Positions 8,529 through 17,730 of a DNA stretch of 64,000 nt are shown here, one piece after another. The DNA lies in the NCBI RefSeq assembly GCF_001509835.1, contig NZ_JXTJ01000003.1, positions 310,001-374,000 on the forward strand, written 5' to 3'. This stretch comes from Allobosea sp. WAO (lineage in GTDB: Bacteria; Pseudomonadota; Alphaproteobacteria; Rhizobiales; Beijerinckiaceae). The notes under the pieces were generated by a model that did no database searches, had not been told where the DNA came from, and saw only the letters and a program-made list of their open reading frames with translations. The translations under genes and the position numbers were made by a program. Each line of letters opens with the position of its first letter. The first letter of the stretch is position 1.

Positions 8529-11500
8529 TCAGACGGCCTCGCGGATGCGCTCGGCGGTATCGAGGTCGACCGAGACCATCTGGCTGACCCCGCGCTCGGC
8601 CATTGTGACGCCGAACAAACGGTCCATCCGCGCCATGGTTATCGGGTTGTGGGTGATCAGGATGAAGCGCGTCGCGGTGTTGCGCGCCATCTCGTCGAGC
8701 AGGTCGCAGTAACGCTCGACATTAGCGTCGTCGAGCGGCGCGTCGACCTCGTCGAGTACGCAGATCGGCGAGGGATTGGTCAGGAACACCGCGAAGATCA
8801 GCGCGGTCGCGGTCAGCGCCTGCTCGCCGCCTGAGAGCAGGGTCATGACCTGCGGCTTTTTGCCGGGCGGCCGGGCGATGATCTCGAGTCCGGCCTCGAG
8901 CGGGTCTTCCGAATCGACCAGCGAGAGTTCGGCCATGCCGCCGCCGAACAACACGCCGAAAAGATGCTGGAAATGGCCGTTGACGACCTCGAATGCGGCA
9001 AGAAGCCGCTCCCTGCCTTCGCGGTTGAGCGCGCCGATCGCCTGCCGCAGGCGCCTGATCGCTTCGGTCAGGTCGTCGCGTTCGCTCGCCAGGCCGGAAC
9101 GCTTGCCCTGGACCTCCGAAAGCTCGTCCTCGGCCCGCAGATTGACGGCGCCGAGGCGCTCGCGCTCGGCCTTGAGACCCGATAGCCGGCGCTCGACGCC
9201 CTCCGCCTCGGGCAGGGCGCCACCGGGCGCGATTCCCGCAAGAGCGCGCAGGCCGGGAATATCGGTGTCGAGCCCTTCGACGATCTGGCGGGAGATGTCG
9301 GCGAGGCGCTGTCTGGCCGCTTCCAGCCGGGCTTCGGCGCTGGCCCGGCCTTCGCGGGCGCCTGCAAGACCTTCGAGCGCTGCACGTGCCTGCCTGTCAG
9401 CTTCGGCGAGCGCCGATTCGCCTGCTGCGAGCTTGTCGGCTTCGGCCTTGCGCGCCTGTTCCGCCGATTCGATCTCGGCGAGGAGGCGCCGGCGCTCGAC
9501 CAGGAAGGTGTCGGGAGCGTCGAGCAGGGTCTGGCGCTCGGCTGTTGCCGCCGCGATTCGGCGTCGGGTCTCGGCGGCGGTCTGTGCGCTGGCACCGGCC
9601 CGCTCGCGCCAGGCGCGGATATCCTGTGCGATCGTCTCGCGTCGGCGGGCGCGCAGCTCCGCCTCGCGCGCCCGGGTCTGCACCAATGCGCGCGCTTCCG
9701 ACGCGGCGGTGCGGCGTTCGGCGAGCTCGGCCCGGGCCGTCAGCAAGGCATTCTCCAGCTCAACTGCCGGGGCCAGCGCGGCAAGGTCCTTGGCCGCAGC
9801 TTCGGCCTGGGCGCCGACATCACCGATGTTCTGGCCGAGCCGGCCTATGGCTTCGGTCAAGGCCGAGCGGCGCGAAGCCGTTTCGCTCGCCTTGCGCTCG
9901 GCCGCCGCGGCGCGCTCGCGCGTCTGGTCGAGTCGGCGCCGGGCTTCGCGCACCGATTCGAGCGCCTTCGTCTCCGCTTGGCCGGCGCTGCGGGCCTGTT
10001 CCGTCGCGGCGTCGAGCCCGGCGCGGGCCTGCTCGACGGCTTCGCGGGCACGTTGCACCTCGATTTCGAGGTCGCCGAGCCGGTTCTTCTCGCTGAGCCG
10101 GCGGGCTGCGGGCGAAGGGGCCTCCGCTGCGCTTGTCAGCCCGTCCCAGCGCCAGACATCGCCTTGGCGCGAGACCAGACGTTGACCCGGCAGCAGCAGA
10201 GCGCGCAGGCGGGCTCCGTCGCTCGCGGTGGCGAGGCCGATCTGGCGCAGCCGGCGCAGCAGGGCGGCGGGGCCGCGAACATGCCGGCTCAGGCTTTCCA
10301 CCCCGTCGGGCAAGGCGGGGTCGGAATCGCCGGCGCCGGTATCGTCCCAATGCGCCGGCGCCGCAGGGTCGGCCGAGGCGTCGAGGTCGTCGCCCAGAGC
10401 GGCGGCAAGGGCTGCCTCGTAACCCTTGGCCACGGTGACCACGTCGAGGATCGCCGGCCATCTGCCGCCGCTCGCCGGTGCGAGCAGCTTCTGGAGCGTT
10501 CGTGTCTCGGTCTCGAGCCTTTGCGCCGCACGGTCCGCGTCAGCCAAAGGCGTGCGCAGCCGCGCTTCCTCGTCGCGCGCCGCTGCCAATGTTGCGCGCG
10601 CCGCGGCGGCGGCGCGATCGGCAGCCCGCATCGCCGTCTCGCCGGTGGCGACCTCGCGGCGCAGCCCGTCCAGAGTCGCCGCCGTACCGTCCTCATCGAG
10701 CGCCGCCTGGTCGCGCAGCAGCCGGTCGCGTTCGGCGGCATGGCGGGCCTCACGCTCCCGGGCTTCGCGGATTGCGCGCTCGAGCGCGCCGCGCCGCGCC
10801 GTCAGTTCCGACAGGCGCTGCTGGACCGCGGCATGTTCGGCTTCGGCTGCGCCCAGCCGCATCTCTGCAGCAGTCAGCCCGGACTCTGCCGATGGACCGG
10901 CAGTTGCGGCTGCCTCCGTCTCTTGGCGCAGGGCTTCGTCCTCTTCGGTCAAGCGCGCCAGCGACTGCGTGGCGTCCTTGCCGAGATTCTCCTGGCGGCC
11001 GAGATCTGCCTGCAATTCGGTCAGGCGCCTGCCGAGCTCCTCGCTGCGCTGCTTGGCGCGGCGGTTCTCGGCTTCGAGCTCGTCGAGCCCCCGCTTCAAC
11101 CGGACGAGGGCGGCGGCCGCCGCGGCCTCGTTCTCGCGCAGTTGCGGCAGGGCGTGGGCGGCGATCGCCTGAAGGCGCGAGGCTTCGGCCTGGACACTGG
11201 TGCGCTCGGCGACTTCGCGCACCGCCCCCTGGAGCGCGCGTTCGGCGAGCGCATCCTGCTCGCGCGCCTCGCTATGGGCGATCAGCGCCAGCACCGCCTC
11301 GGCACGGCGGATGTCGGCGGCGAGGCTGCGATAGCGCGAGGCCTGCCGCGCCTGCCTCTGCAGGGCGTCGACCTGGCCGTCGATCGCGGCGAGCACGTCC
11401 TCCAGCCGGGTGAGATTGTCCTCGGCGCCACGCAGGCGCAGCTCGGCCTCGTGGCGGCGGCTGTGCAGCCCCGCGATGCCGGCGGCGTCCTCCAGGATGC

Positions 11501-11984
11501 GCCGGCGCGATTGCGGCTTGGCGGCGATGATCTCGCTGATCTGGCCCTGGCGGACCAAGGCCGGCGAGCGCGCGCCGGTTGCGGCGTCGGCGAAGAGCAG
11601 CTGGACGTCGCGGGCCCGGACCTCCTTGCCGTTGACGCGATAGGTCGAGCCTTCCTCGCGCTCGATCCGGCGCGTCACTTCCAACACTTCGGCATCGTTG
11701 AAGGCGGCTGGCGCCTTGCGGTCGCTGTTGTCGAGGGTGAGCGCGACCTCGGCCATGTTCCGCGCCGGCCGCTCTGAGGAGCCGGCGAAGATCACGTCGT
11801 CCATGCCCGAGCCGCGCATGTTCTTGAACGAGCTTTCGCCCATCACCCAGCGCAGGGCTTCGACGAGATTGGACTTGCCGCAGCCATTGGGCCCGACGAC
11901 GCCGGTCAGGCCCGGCTCGATCAGGAACTCTGTCGGCTCGACGAAGGTCTTGAAGCCGGCGAGCTTGAGGCGCGTCAGATGCAT
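8529..11984 (-). CDS. smc: Chromosome segregation ATPase SMC
   Basis: This is the structural maintenance of chromosomes protein, a DNA-embracing ABC-type ATPase for chromosome organisation. It has 1151 residues. Walker A GPNGCGKSN is at 31-39, followed by the MRGSGMDDVIFAGS motif. Two long Ala/Glu/Arg coiled coils flank a hinge near 500-620 (RWPAILDVVTVAKGYEAALA). The C-terminal head has LSGGEQ at 1050-1055 and Walker B CVLDEVD at 1075-1081. It ends a minus-strand cluster DUF721-dsbA-smc, 27 bases after dsbA. The hinge has an Ala/Asp/Pro-rich insert (DLDASADPAAPAHWDD) that is probably a surface loop. Confidence 0.95.
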   Translation of the reverse strand: MHLTRLKLAGFKTFVEPTEFLIEPGLTGVVGPNGCGKSNLVEALRWVMGESSFKNMRGSGMDDVIFAGSSERPARNMAEVALTLDNSDRKAPAAFNDAEVLEVTRRIEREEGSTYRVNGKEVRARDVQLLFADAATGARSPALVRQGQISEIIAAKPQSRRRILEDAAGIAGLHSRRHEAELRLRGAEDNLTRLEDVLAAIDGQVDALQRQARQASRYRSLAADIRRAEAVLALIAHSEAREQDALAERALQGAVREVAERTSVQAEASRLQAIAAHALPQLRENEAAAAAALVRLKRGLDELEAENRRAKQRSEELGRRLTELQADLGRQENLGKDATQSLARLTEEDEALRQETEAAATAGPSAESGLTAAEMRLGAAEAEHAAVQQRLSELTARRGALERAIREAREREARHAAERDRLLRDQAALDEDGTAATLDGLRREVATGETAMRAADRAAAAARATLAAARDEEARLRTPLADADRAAQRLETETRTLQKLLAPASGGRWPAILDVVTVAKGYEAALAAALGDDLDASADPAAPAHWDDTGAGDSDPALPDGVESLSRHVRGPAALLRRLRQIGLATASDGARLRALLLPGQRLVSRQGDVWRWDGLTSAAEAPSPAARRLSEKNRLGDLEIEVQRAREAVEQARAGLDAATEQARSAGQAETKALESVREARRRLDQTRERAAAAERKASETASRRSALTEAIGRLGQNIGDVGAQAEAAAKDLAALAPAVELENALLTARAELAERRTAASEARALVQTRAREAELRARRRETIAQDIRAWRERAGASAQTAAETRRRIAAATAERQTLLDAPDTFLVERRRLLAEIESAEQARKAEADKLAAGESALAEADRQARAALEGLAGAREGRASAEARLEAARQRLADISRQIVEGLDTDIPGLRALAGIAPGGALPEAEGVERRLSGLKAERERLGAVNLRAEDELSEVQGKRSGLASERDDLTEAIRRLRQAIGALNREGRERLLAAFEVVNGHFQHLFGVLFGGGMAELSLVDSEDPLEAGLEIIARPPGKKPQVMTLLSGGEQALTATALIFAVFLTNPSPICVLDEVDAPLDDANVERYCDLLDEMARNTATRFILITHNPITMARMDRLFGVTMAERGVSQMVSVDLDTAERIREAV

Positions 11985-12011
11985 TGGCGCGCCTCAGGCT
12001 TGGCCGGGAAA

Positions 12012-12629
12012 TCAGCTGCCCAGCAGCGGCTCGATGATCTTCTCGAATTCGGCGATGCTGAGTGCACCGGAACGCTTCTGCCCGTTGATGAAGAAAGTCG
12101 GGGTTGAGTCGACGCCGGCCTTGGCGCCGCCCTCCTTAACCTGATTGACGGCTTCGTAGATGTCCTGCCGCTTCAGGCAGGCCTCGAAGGATTCCTGTGT
12201 GAAACCGGCCTGCTTCACCATGGTCGACAGCGCATCGACCGGCTTCTCGGTGAAGGCCCAGTTGCGCTGCTGCGCGAACAGCAGGTCGGTCATCGGGTAG
12301 TATTTGTCGTTGCCGTTGCAGCGCGCCAGCATGAAGCCGGCGGTGGCCAGCGGATCGAGCGGGAATTCGCGCAGCAGGAAGCGCACCTTGCCGGTGTCGA
12401 TGTACTTGGCCTTCAGCGCCGGCCAGGTGTCGCGGTGGAAGGTGGCGCAATGGCCGCAGGTCAGCGAGGCGTATTCGATGATCGAGACCTTGGCGTCGGG
12501 CTTGCCAAGCCAGACATCGCCGAGAGGGCTTGCGACACCGACGTCCTGAGCCTGCGCAGCGTGGCCGGCCAGGAGGGGAGAAAGTGCCAAGGCGGCGGTG
12601 CCGAGCATCACTTGGCGGCGGCTGGTCAT
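12012..12629 (-). CDS. DsbA-family thiol:disulfide oxidoreductase with Tat-like signal
   Basis: This is a periplasmic thioredoxin-fold oxidoreductase. From ATG 12629 (AAGGA eight bases upstream; 205 residues) the N-terminus MTSRRQVMLGTAALALSPLL has the twin-arginine pattern and a hydrophobic core ending AAQA. The active site is LTCGHCATFH with C58 and C61, the cis-proline loop is DSTPTFFING, and the helical insert is of the Thioredoxin_4/DsbA type. A much longer frame reaching 12803 is rejected because it would bury the signal peptide. It lies between the DUF721 gene and smc, an arrangement I recall as common in Rhizobiales. Whether it acts as an oxidase or in folding of specific cytochromes or transport proteins is unknown. 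Confidence 0.88.
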   Translation of the reverse strand: MTSRRQVMLGTAALALSPLLAGHAAQAQDVGVASPLGDVWLGKPDAKVSIIEYASLTCGHCATFHRDTWPALKAKYIDTGKVRFLLREFPLDPLATAGFMLARCNGNDKYYPMTDLLFAQQRNWAFTEKPVDALSTMVKQAGFTQESFEACLKRQDIYEAVNQVKEGGAKAGVDSTPTFFINGQKRSGALSIAEFEKIIEPLLGS

Positions 12630-12717
12630 GGGTAATTCCTTGATGGCAATGACAGGGTGCGGACCATAATGGCCACGAGGATTGTGGCAAGACCGGTTCA
12701 CGCTGCGGTTGCTTCGC

Positions 12718-13215
12718 TCACGAAGCCGTGTCGTCGCGGGCGTCCCGGCGGCGCTGTGCGATTCCCTGTCCCAGCCGCGCCAGCGCCTCGCGCAGGCCGT
12801 CATCCTCGACCCCTGCCACCTGCGCCGCGATCCGGGCGAGGGTGGCTGCGTCCGGCGGCGCCGGAGGTTTGGGGCGGGGCGGCGGGGCGACTGGCCCCTG
12901 CTTCAGCACGAGCTTGCCGACGGCGCGCCAGCCGAGATGCGTGTTGACCCGCTCCAGCACGATCGGCCCGAGCTGCTGCATCTCCAGCGCGAAGGCCCCC
13001 TCGACGCGCACCACCAGCGTCGCCGGGTCGGCCGTTTCGCCTGGCGCGTTGCGCCTGCGCGGCCAGTCGATCTTGAGCGGCCGCGTCCGCTCGGCCAGGC
13101 GCTCGCCGACGATCTCCGGCCAGAAGGTCACGACAGAGCGCCCGGCAAAGCCCTGCGCCGCCAGCGCCGGGGCAAGGCAGTCATCGATCAGTTCGGCGAG
13201 GGGTTTTGCGGCCAT
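12718..13215 (-). CDS. DUF721 (DciA-like) protein
   Basis: This 165-residue protein has the DUF721 core near the N-terminus (VTFWPEIVGERLAERTRPLKIDWP, then LVVRVEGAFALEMQQLGPIVLERVN). DUF721 proteins of the DciA type interact with the replicative helicase DnaB and help load it. The C-terminal half has a proline-rich linker (APPPRPKPPAPPD) and a short helical segment. The start is ATG 13215, with a GTG immediately before as an alternative. It heads the DUF721-dsbA-smc cluster. The family match is clear; a helicase-loading role in this organism is inferred. Confidence 0.8.
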   Translation of the reverse strand: MAAKPLAELIDDCLAPALAAQGFAGRSVVTFWPEIVGERLAERTRPLKIDWPRRRNAPGETADPATLVVRVEGAFALEMQQLGPIVLERVNTHLGWRAVGKLVLKQGPVAPPPRPKPPAPPDAATLARIAAQVAGVEDDGLREALARLGQGIAQRRRDARDDTAS

Positions 13216-13303
13216 CACCTATTTTGCGCGAGCAGCCGCCGGCATGGCAAGCTCCGGCAAGTGTCCTCAAGCCGGGTAGCCCTCGGGCAAGGAGCAGGTC
13301 GGA

Positions 13304-14101
13304 ATGCCGGTGTCGGCGCAGGATAATGCCAGCCAGTACGGCGATAGCCGCAAGCTGGCTGCGCGGGCGCGCCTGCATACGCAGTACATGGTCGCCGAGC
13401 AGGCTTGGTTCCCCTGGGTGGGCGAACGCCTGCCGCTTGCGACCGGCCAGCGTGTGCTCGATATCGGCTGCGGGCCCGGCTGGTTCTGGGCTGCCGTTGC
13501 CGAAAGTCTGCCGCGAGGGCTGGATCTCACGCTTGTGGATTTCTCGCCGGGCATAGTCGCGGAGGCGCAGGAGCGCTGCCGGGCCGGCCCCTTCGCAGTC
13601 CTGCGTGCCGAGCAGGCGGACGCCATCGCCTTGCCTTTCGCAGACGGCAGCTTCGACACGGTCGTCGCCATGCACATGCTCTATCATCTGCCGGATCCGG
13701 CTCGTGGGATCGCCGAGATGCATCGTGTGCTGAAGCCGGACGGCCATCTCGCCGTGACCACCAACGGCATCGGCAACATGCGCGACTTCTATCAGCTTGC
13801 GACGACGCTCGGCTCGGCCCCTGCCGACCCTTCGGCGCTCGCCTTCGGATACGACACCGCTGAGCGGCTGATGTCGGCGCGGTTCGGCGATGTAACGATG
13901 GCGCAGCACCCGGCGCGACTGCGGATCACTGATCCGGAGGATGTGTTTCTGGCGCTGACCTCCTATCCACCGGGCGACATCGCCGGCGAGGCCAAGCTCG
14001 CCAGTCTTCGCCATGCGATCGCCGAGGCGTTTTGGCGGGGCGGCGGCGTGCTCGATGCCGAAAAGCAGACCGGGCTCTTCCTCAGCCGCAAGCTGGCTTG
14101 A
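13304..14101 (+). CDS. Class I SAM-dependent methyltransferase
   Basis: This 265-residue protein has a standard Rossmann methyltransferase fold. Motif I is VLDIGCGPGWFW (~51-62), an acidic residue ends the second strand (LTLVDFSP), FDTVVAMHMLYHLPDP (~118-133) is motif IV/post, and the LKPDGHLAVTT strand follows. It resembles the Methyltransf_11/ubiE-type small-molecule group, but no substrate can be named. It is divergent from the DUF721 gene and apparently a single-gene unit, with a small hairpin (14105-14119) downstream. It belongs to a block of four accessory genes between DUF721 and mutY. Confidence 0.78.
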   Translation: MPVSAQDNASQYGDSRKLAARARLHTQYMVAEQAWFPWVGERLPLATGQRVLDIGCGPGWFWAAVAESLPRGLDLTLVDFSPGIVAEAQERCRAGPFAVLRAEQADAIALPFADGSFDTVVAMHMLYHLPDPARGIAEMHRVLKPDGHLAVTTNGIGNMRDFYQLATTLGSAPADPSALAFGYDTAERLMSARFGDVTMAQHPARLRITDPEDVFLALTSYPPGDIAGEAKLASLRHAIAEAFWRGGGVLDAEKQTGLFLSRKLA

Positions 14102-14348
14102 AGGGGCGCTCGTAGCGCCTCCCTATCCAAACGCTCGGTTAGCAACCGGGCCGTTTAAGCGACCCTCCGGCGGCGACCGGGAGCGCGTCGGGTGAGTGGC
14201 TTAGGACCTGGGCGCGAGCCATTAAAGGGTAATTTACCGAGGCTTCGCTTTTCGCCGCATCTTTCAGATCCCCGCGGCGTGCCATTCACGGTTGTTGCAG
14301 ATGTTGCCGTTAGGAAATGGCCGTGCATCAAACACGGAGAAACATCGT

Positions 14349-15449
14349 ATGCGCCTATGGGTTCGAGGCCTCGCCAAGCGGGCTACCGCGGTGGTCTTGG
14401 CGGGCTGGGCGGCCGGCGTCATGCCGGCTCAGGCCTGCACCAATATTCTGCTGATGGCGGCGGATGGGACGCCGGTCTATGGCCGCACGCTGGAATACGC
14501 CCTCGAAACCCAGTCCGACGTCGTCGTCGTGCCGCGCAACCACCAGTTCGTCGGCACGCGCCCGAACAATGGGCCGGGCGCCAAATGGACCTCGCGCTAC
14601 GCTTTCGTCGGTGTCATGAGCTTCGGTCAGCCCTTCGTGTCGGATGGCATGAACGAAAAGGGGCTGGCCGGCGGCGCGCTATATTTCCCCGATTTTGCCA
14701 GCTACACGCCGCCGGCCAAGGCCGACCCGAATACCGCGCTCGCCCCCTGGGAGTTCCTGAGCTGGGTCCTGTCGAATTTCGCGACCGTCGCCGAGGTGAA
14801 GGCCGCACTCGACAAGGCAGTGATCGTCGATCTGCCGGCGCCGATGGTGAACTTCACCCTGCCTTTCCATTTCCCGATCCATGATGCGACAGGTGCCTCG
14901 ATCGTCATCGAGCCGATCGACGGGAAGCTGAAGGTCTATGACAACCCGACCGGTGTCCTGACCAATTCCCCGCCCTTCGACTGGCATCTCAACAACATCC
15001 GCAACTACGTGAAGATGTCGCCGGTCGCGGCCGATCCGCTGAAGCTCGGTGGACAGACCTTCGCGCCGTTCGGCCAGGGCTCGGGCCTGCTCGGCATCCC
15101 CGGCGATCCGACGCCGCCTTCGCGTTTCATTCGCGCCCTCGGCTATGCCGCCTCGGCCAAGCAGCAGCCCGACGGCCCGCAGACCGTGCGCCTCGTCGAG
15201 CACATCATGAACAATTTCGACATCCCGATCGGCTTCATCGATTCGGCCGCGAAGGGCGGCGAGCTCGAATATACGCAGTGGACCTCGGTCGCCGATCTGC
15301 GGGCCAAGAAGTACTACATCAAGGGCTACAGGGATCAGGTGCTGCGGATGGTCGATCTCGCCAGCTTCGATCTCGATGCCAAGGGGCTGCGCGTCGCGCC
15401 GTTCAAGGTCAATCTGACACCGCCGCCGCTGGAATTCGCCAAGCCGTAG
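14349..15449 (+). CDS. Secreted linear amide C-N hydrolase (choloylglycine hydrolase family)
   Basis: This Ntn-hydrolase is related to bile-salt hydrolases and penicillin V acylases, which cleave non-peptide amides. From ATG 14349 (GGAGA upstream; 366 residues) a signal peptide runs to MPAQA, leaving C30 as the new N-terminal residue and nucleophile (CTNILLMAADGTPVYGRTLEY). R43 in GRTLEY and the DVVVVPRN segment also match secreted family members. A start at 14292 is less likely because it would bury the signal sequence. Gram-negative relatives often act on acyl-homoserine lactones or penicillin V, so quorum quenching is possible but not shown. It is convergent with the next gene, with a hairpin between them. 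Confidence 0.83.
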   Translation: MRLWVRGLAKRATAVVLAGWAAGVMPAQACTNILLMAADGTPVYGRTLEYALETQSDVVVVPRNHQFVGTRPNNGPGAKWTSRYAFVGVMSFGQPFVSDGMNEKGLAGGALYFPDFASYTPPAKADPNTALAPWEFLSWVLSNFATVAEVKAALDKAVIVDLPAPMVNFTLPFHFPIHDATGASIVIEPIDGKLKVYDNPTGVLTNSPPFDWHLNNIRNYVKMSPVAADPLKLGGQTFAPFGQGSGLLGIPGDPTPPSRFIRALGYAASAKQQPDGPQTVRLVEHIMNNFDIPIGFIDSAAKGGELEYTQWTSVADLRAKKYYIKGYRDQVLRMVDLASFDLDAKGLRVAPFKVNLTPPPLEFAKP

Positions 15450-15519
15450 CGGGCCGCATCGGCTCGGGCGCGGCGGCGGCACCGGCCGACGGGGCCAAAG
15501 CGAAACCGACGTTCTGAGC

Positions 15520-15546
15520 GGCCGCGCTGGCAAGATTAGCGCGGCC
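15520..15546. terminator. Hairpin between convergent genes
   Basis: GGCCGCGCT (15520-15528) and AGCGCGGCC (15538-15546) form a perfect 9-bp stem with a 9-base loop. It lies between the choloylglycine hydrolase gene and the convergent outer-membrane protein gene, so it may serve as a two-way terminator, although no clear T tract follows on either strand. Confidence 0.5.
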
Positions 15547-15559
15547 GTTGGTCAATCGG

Positions 15560-16567
15560 TCATGGCGTTGCCGACAGGGGAAGCGAGACCGTGAGCAGTC
15601 CCACGGTTCCGAGCGCGCGGTTCTCGACGCTGAATTCGCGCAGCACCTTGATGCGGGTGGAGATCGGCGTCTTGCCGACCTGGAAATTGTAGGCGACCGT
15701 TCCGCCCAGGGCGGTGGTTCGGCCCTTATATGGACCGAGCTGCGCGCCGGCGCCGCTGTCGCCCGTGACCTGCTGGTAGTGATAGCCGATCAGCCCCGCC
15801 GAGAGAGCGCTGGTCAGGGCCTTCGAGGCCGCCCATTCGACATGGAATTCGGTCCCTGTCCGGTAATCGGTCGCGCGGTTGATACCGTTGAAGGTCACGC
15901 CGACTGCGGTCGAAAGGTCGATGCCCGTTTCGGGGTCGAACCAGGTCAGCGCGCCGGAGAGATCGCTCGCCCAGCGGTGGAAGGCGAGGTTGGCGAGCTG
16001 CCCGTCGCGATAATCGCCGACCGGGACATTGACCAAGGCGGTCGTGCTCCAATGGAATTTGCCCGAATGCCAGCCCAAGGTGGCGGACAGGACGGGATCG
16101 CCGACGATGGTCGCCTTGTCGCGGAGCGAGCGCCCGATGATGGTGTTCGTGCGTGGCGAGTCGAGCTCGACGCCGGCCGAGACCGCGACGCGGCCGACCG
16201 GCAGGACGGCGCCTACCGCGAAATTGCCGCCGAAAACCTCCCAGGGCGTCACCCATGTCCCGTTGAGGAAGTCGGCGCGAGCCTGGCTTCGCACATTCGC
16301 GACGACCCTGCCGCCCGCCGGAAGCGATTTCCGGGCATCGAGCTTCGCGTCGTAGGAGTAGGTGTCGCTCTCGAAATAGAAGCCGGGCGGCGGAAGAAAC
16401 CCCGCCATCGGCCCGCGGCCGCCGAGCAGGTAGAAGCCGGTGCCGTTCTCTGCTGCCTGCACCGCTCCGGGGCTCAATACGCCGCAAGCGGCAATGCCGA
16501 ACGCGGCAAGAGCCCGCGCTGCCCACAACCCGGGCGCTCTCCGCCGGGTTCCTTTTAGCCGAATCAT
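15560..16567 (-). CDS. MetA-pathway-of-phenol-degradation / SphA-type outer membrane protein
   Basis: This 335-residue exported protein looks like a beta-barrel. ATG 16567 has GAGGGG upstream and is followed by a signal peptide (ALAAFGIAACGVLSPGAVQA). The mature part alternates short strands ending in aromatic residues (FYLLGGRGPMAGFLPPPGFYF, GALTWFDPETGIDLSTAVGVTFNGIN, FHVEWAASKAL, LIGYHYQQVTGDSGAG). This is the signature of the Phenol_MetA_deg family of outer-membrane proteins often found with aromatic catabolism genes. No such pathway is next to it here, so the solute is unknown. It lies in the accessory block between DUF721 and mutY. Confidence 0.75.
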   Translation of the reverse strand: MIRLKGTRRRAPGLWAARALAAFGIAACGVLSPGAVQAAENGTGFYLLGGRGPMAGFLPPPGFYFESDTYSYDAKLDARKSLPAGGRVVANVRSQARADFLNGTWVTPWEVFGGNFAVGAVLPVGRVAVSAGVELDSPRTNTIIGRSLRDKATIVGDPVLSATLGWHSGKFHWSTTALVNVPVGDYRDGQLANLAFHRWASDLSGALTWFDPETGIDLSTAVGVTFNGINRATDYRTGTEFHVEWAASKALTSALSAGLIGYHYQQVTGDSGAGAQLGPYKGRTTALGGTVAYNFQVGKTPISTRIKVLREFSVENRALGTVGLLTVSLPLSATP

Positions 16568-16721
16568 AGTCACTGCCCCTCGCCGCGACGTCGCCGTTCC
16601 CTCGGCGAATCGTTGCTGCGACGCTAGTGGCTGACACTTGGCGAAACCAGCGCGCCCCACGCGCAGGACGCTGCTTCCTGCAAAGCGTGCAGAGCCGGCG
16701 AACTTCGCATTCTCACCAGCC

Positions 16722-17525
16722 TCAGGGCACGACGCCGCGGCAGGCCCAGGCGACGGATGCGAACGAGCGAGGGCCGTCCGGCTTTCCGGCTTCATAGGCG
16801 GCCCTGACGGCCTCTCTAAGCTTGGTCTGGCGTGGCTCGTCGAGCCCGGCGACGTACTTGCCGATCGGTCCCTCACCGGCCGAAATCGGCTCCCAGTAAT
16901 CAGCGAAATTCTCGTAATCCATCCGGATCGTCAGCGAGCTTTCGGTGACGTCGCGCAGGCCCTGGGCGAGGAAGCTCCGGCGCATCTCGCCCGGCCCGGT
17001 CATCGGCCGGAAGCAGTACTCGCTGCGCGCCTCGCCTGCGCCTTCGTCGATCGCTGCCGCCGTATCCCAGAGCATGCGCATGACGGCCATACCGCCGAGA
17101 TGGTCCCAGACCGCCGCGGCGACGACGCCGCCGGGCCGCACGATGCGGCGCATCTCGGCCACCGCCTTGTCGGCCTCGGGCACGAAATGCAGCACCAGCA
17201 GCGAGAGCGCCCGGTCGAAGCGCCCATCCTCGAAGGGAATGGCGGTGGCATCGCCTTGCCTGATCGCGATGCGCGGGTCGGTGTTGCGCCGCTGCGCCTC
17301 CTCGACGAAGATCGGAGAGAAATCGATCGCCGCGATCTCGCCGATCTCGGCTGCCTGCGGCAGCGTAAAGGTGAGGCTGCCGGTGCCGCAGCCGACATCG
17401 ATGACCCGCTCGCCATCCTCGAGGCCGGCGAAGCGGATGAAAGGCTCGGCAAGCAAGCGACTCCAGCGGCCCATGAGGCGGTCATAGCCGGCGGCGCTGC
17501 GGACATTGAAGCTCGACGACATCAT
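16722..17525 (-). CDS. Class I SAM-dependent methyltransferase
   Basis: This 267-residue methyltransferase starts at ATG 17525 with GGGAG five bases upstream; a second ATG follows at once. Motif I is VIDVGCGTGSLTFTLP (~39-54), then AAIDFSP, and the D-A-x-x-IPFEDGRFD segment (~92-104), ending with RIVRPGGVVAAAVWD. It is of the Methyltransf_25/11 type acting on an unknown small molecule. It is not closely similar to the methyltransferase at 13304. It is divergent from mutY, separated by ~205 bases that show no further gene. Confidence 0.78.
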   Translation of the reverse strand: MMSSSFNVRSAAGYDRLMGRWSRLLAEPFIRFAGLEDGERVIDVGCGTGSLTFTLPQAAEIGEIAAIDFSPIFVEEAQRRNTDPRIAIRQGDATAIPFEDGRFDRALSLLVLHFVPEADKAVAEMRRIVRPGGVVAAAVWDHLGGMAVMRMLWDTAAAIDEGAGEARSEYCFRPMTGPGEMRRSFLAQGLRDVTESSLTIRMDYENFADYWEPISAGEGPIGKYVAGLDEPRQTKLREAVRAAYEAGKPDGPRSFASVAWACRGVVP

Positions 17526-17730
17526 GCTGCTCCCTGCTCGCCCGGAAGCCCCGCTGCCGGTTCCGTGCCGCTGCATGACGCCACGAGCGGGCGTCGGCGC
17601 GCCCTTCGGAACCGGAGCGGGAGATTTCACCAGACCGGGCGCCGGCGCAATGCGCCGCCACTGGCAATTCCGGCTGAGCCCTAGCGGTGCGCGCACTTGC
17701 AGCCGGCCCGCGGCGCGTTAAACCGGTGCC

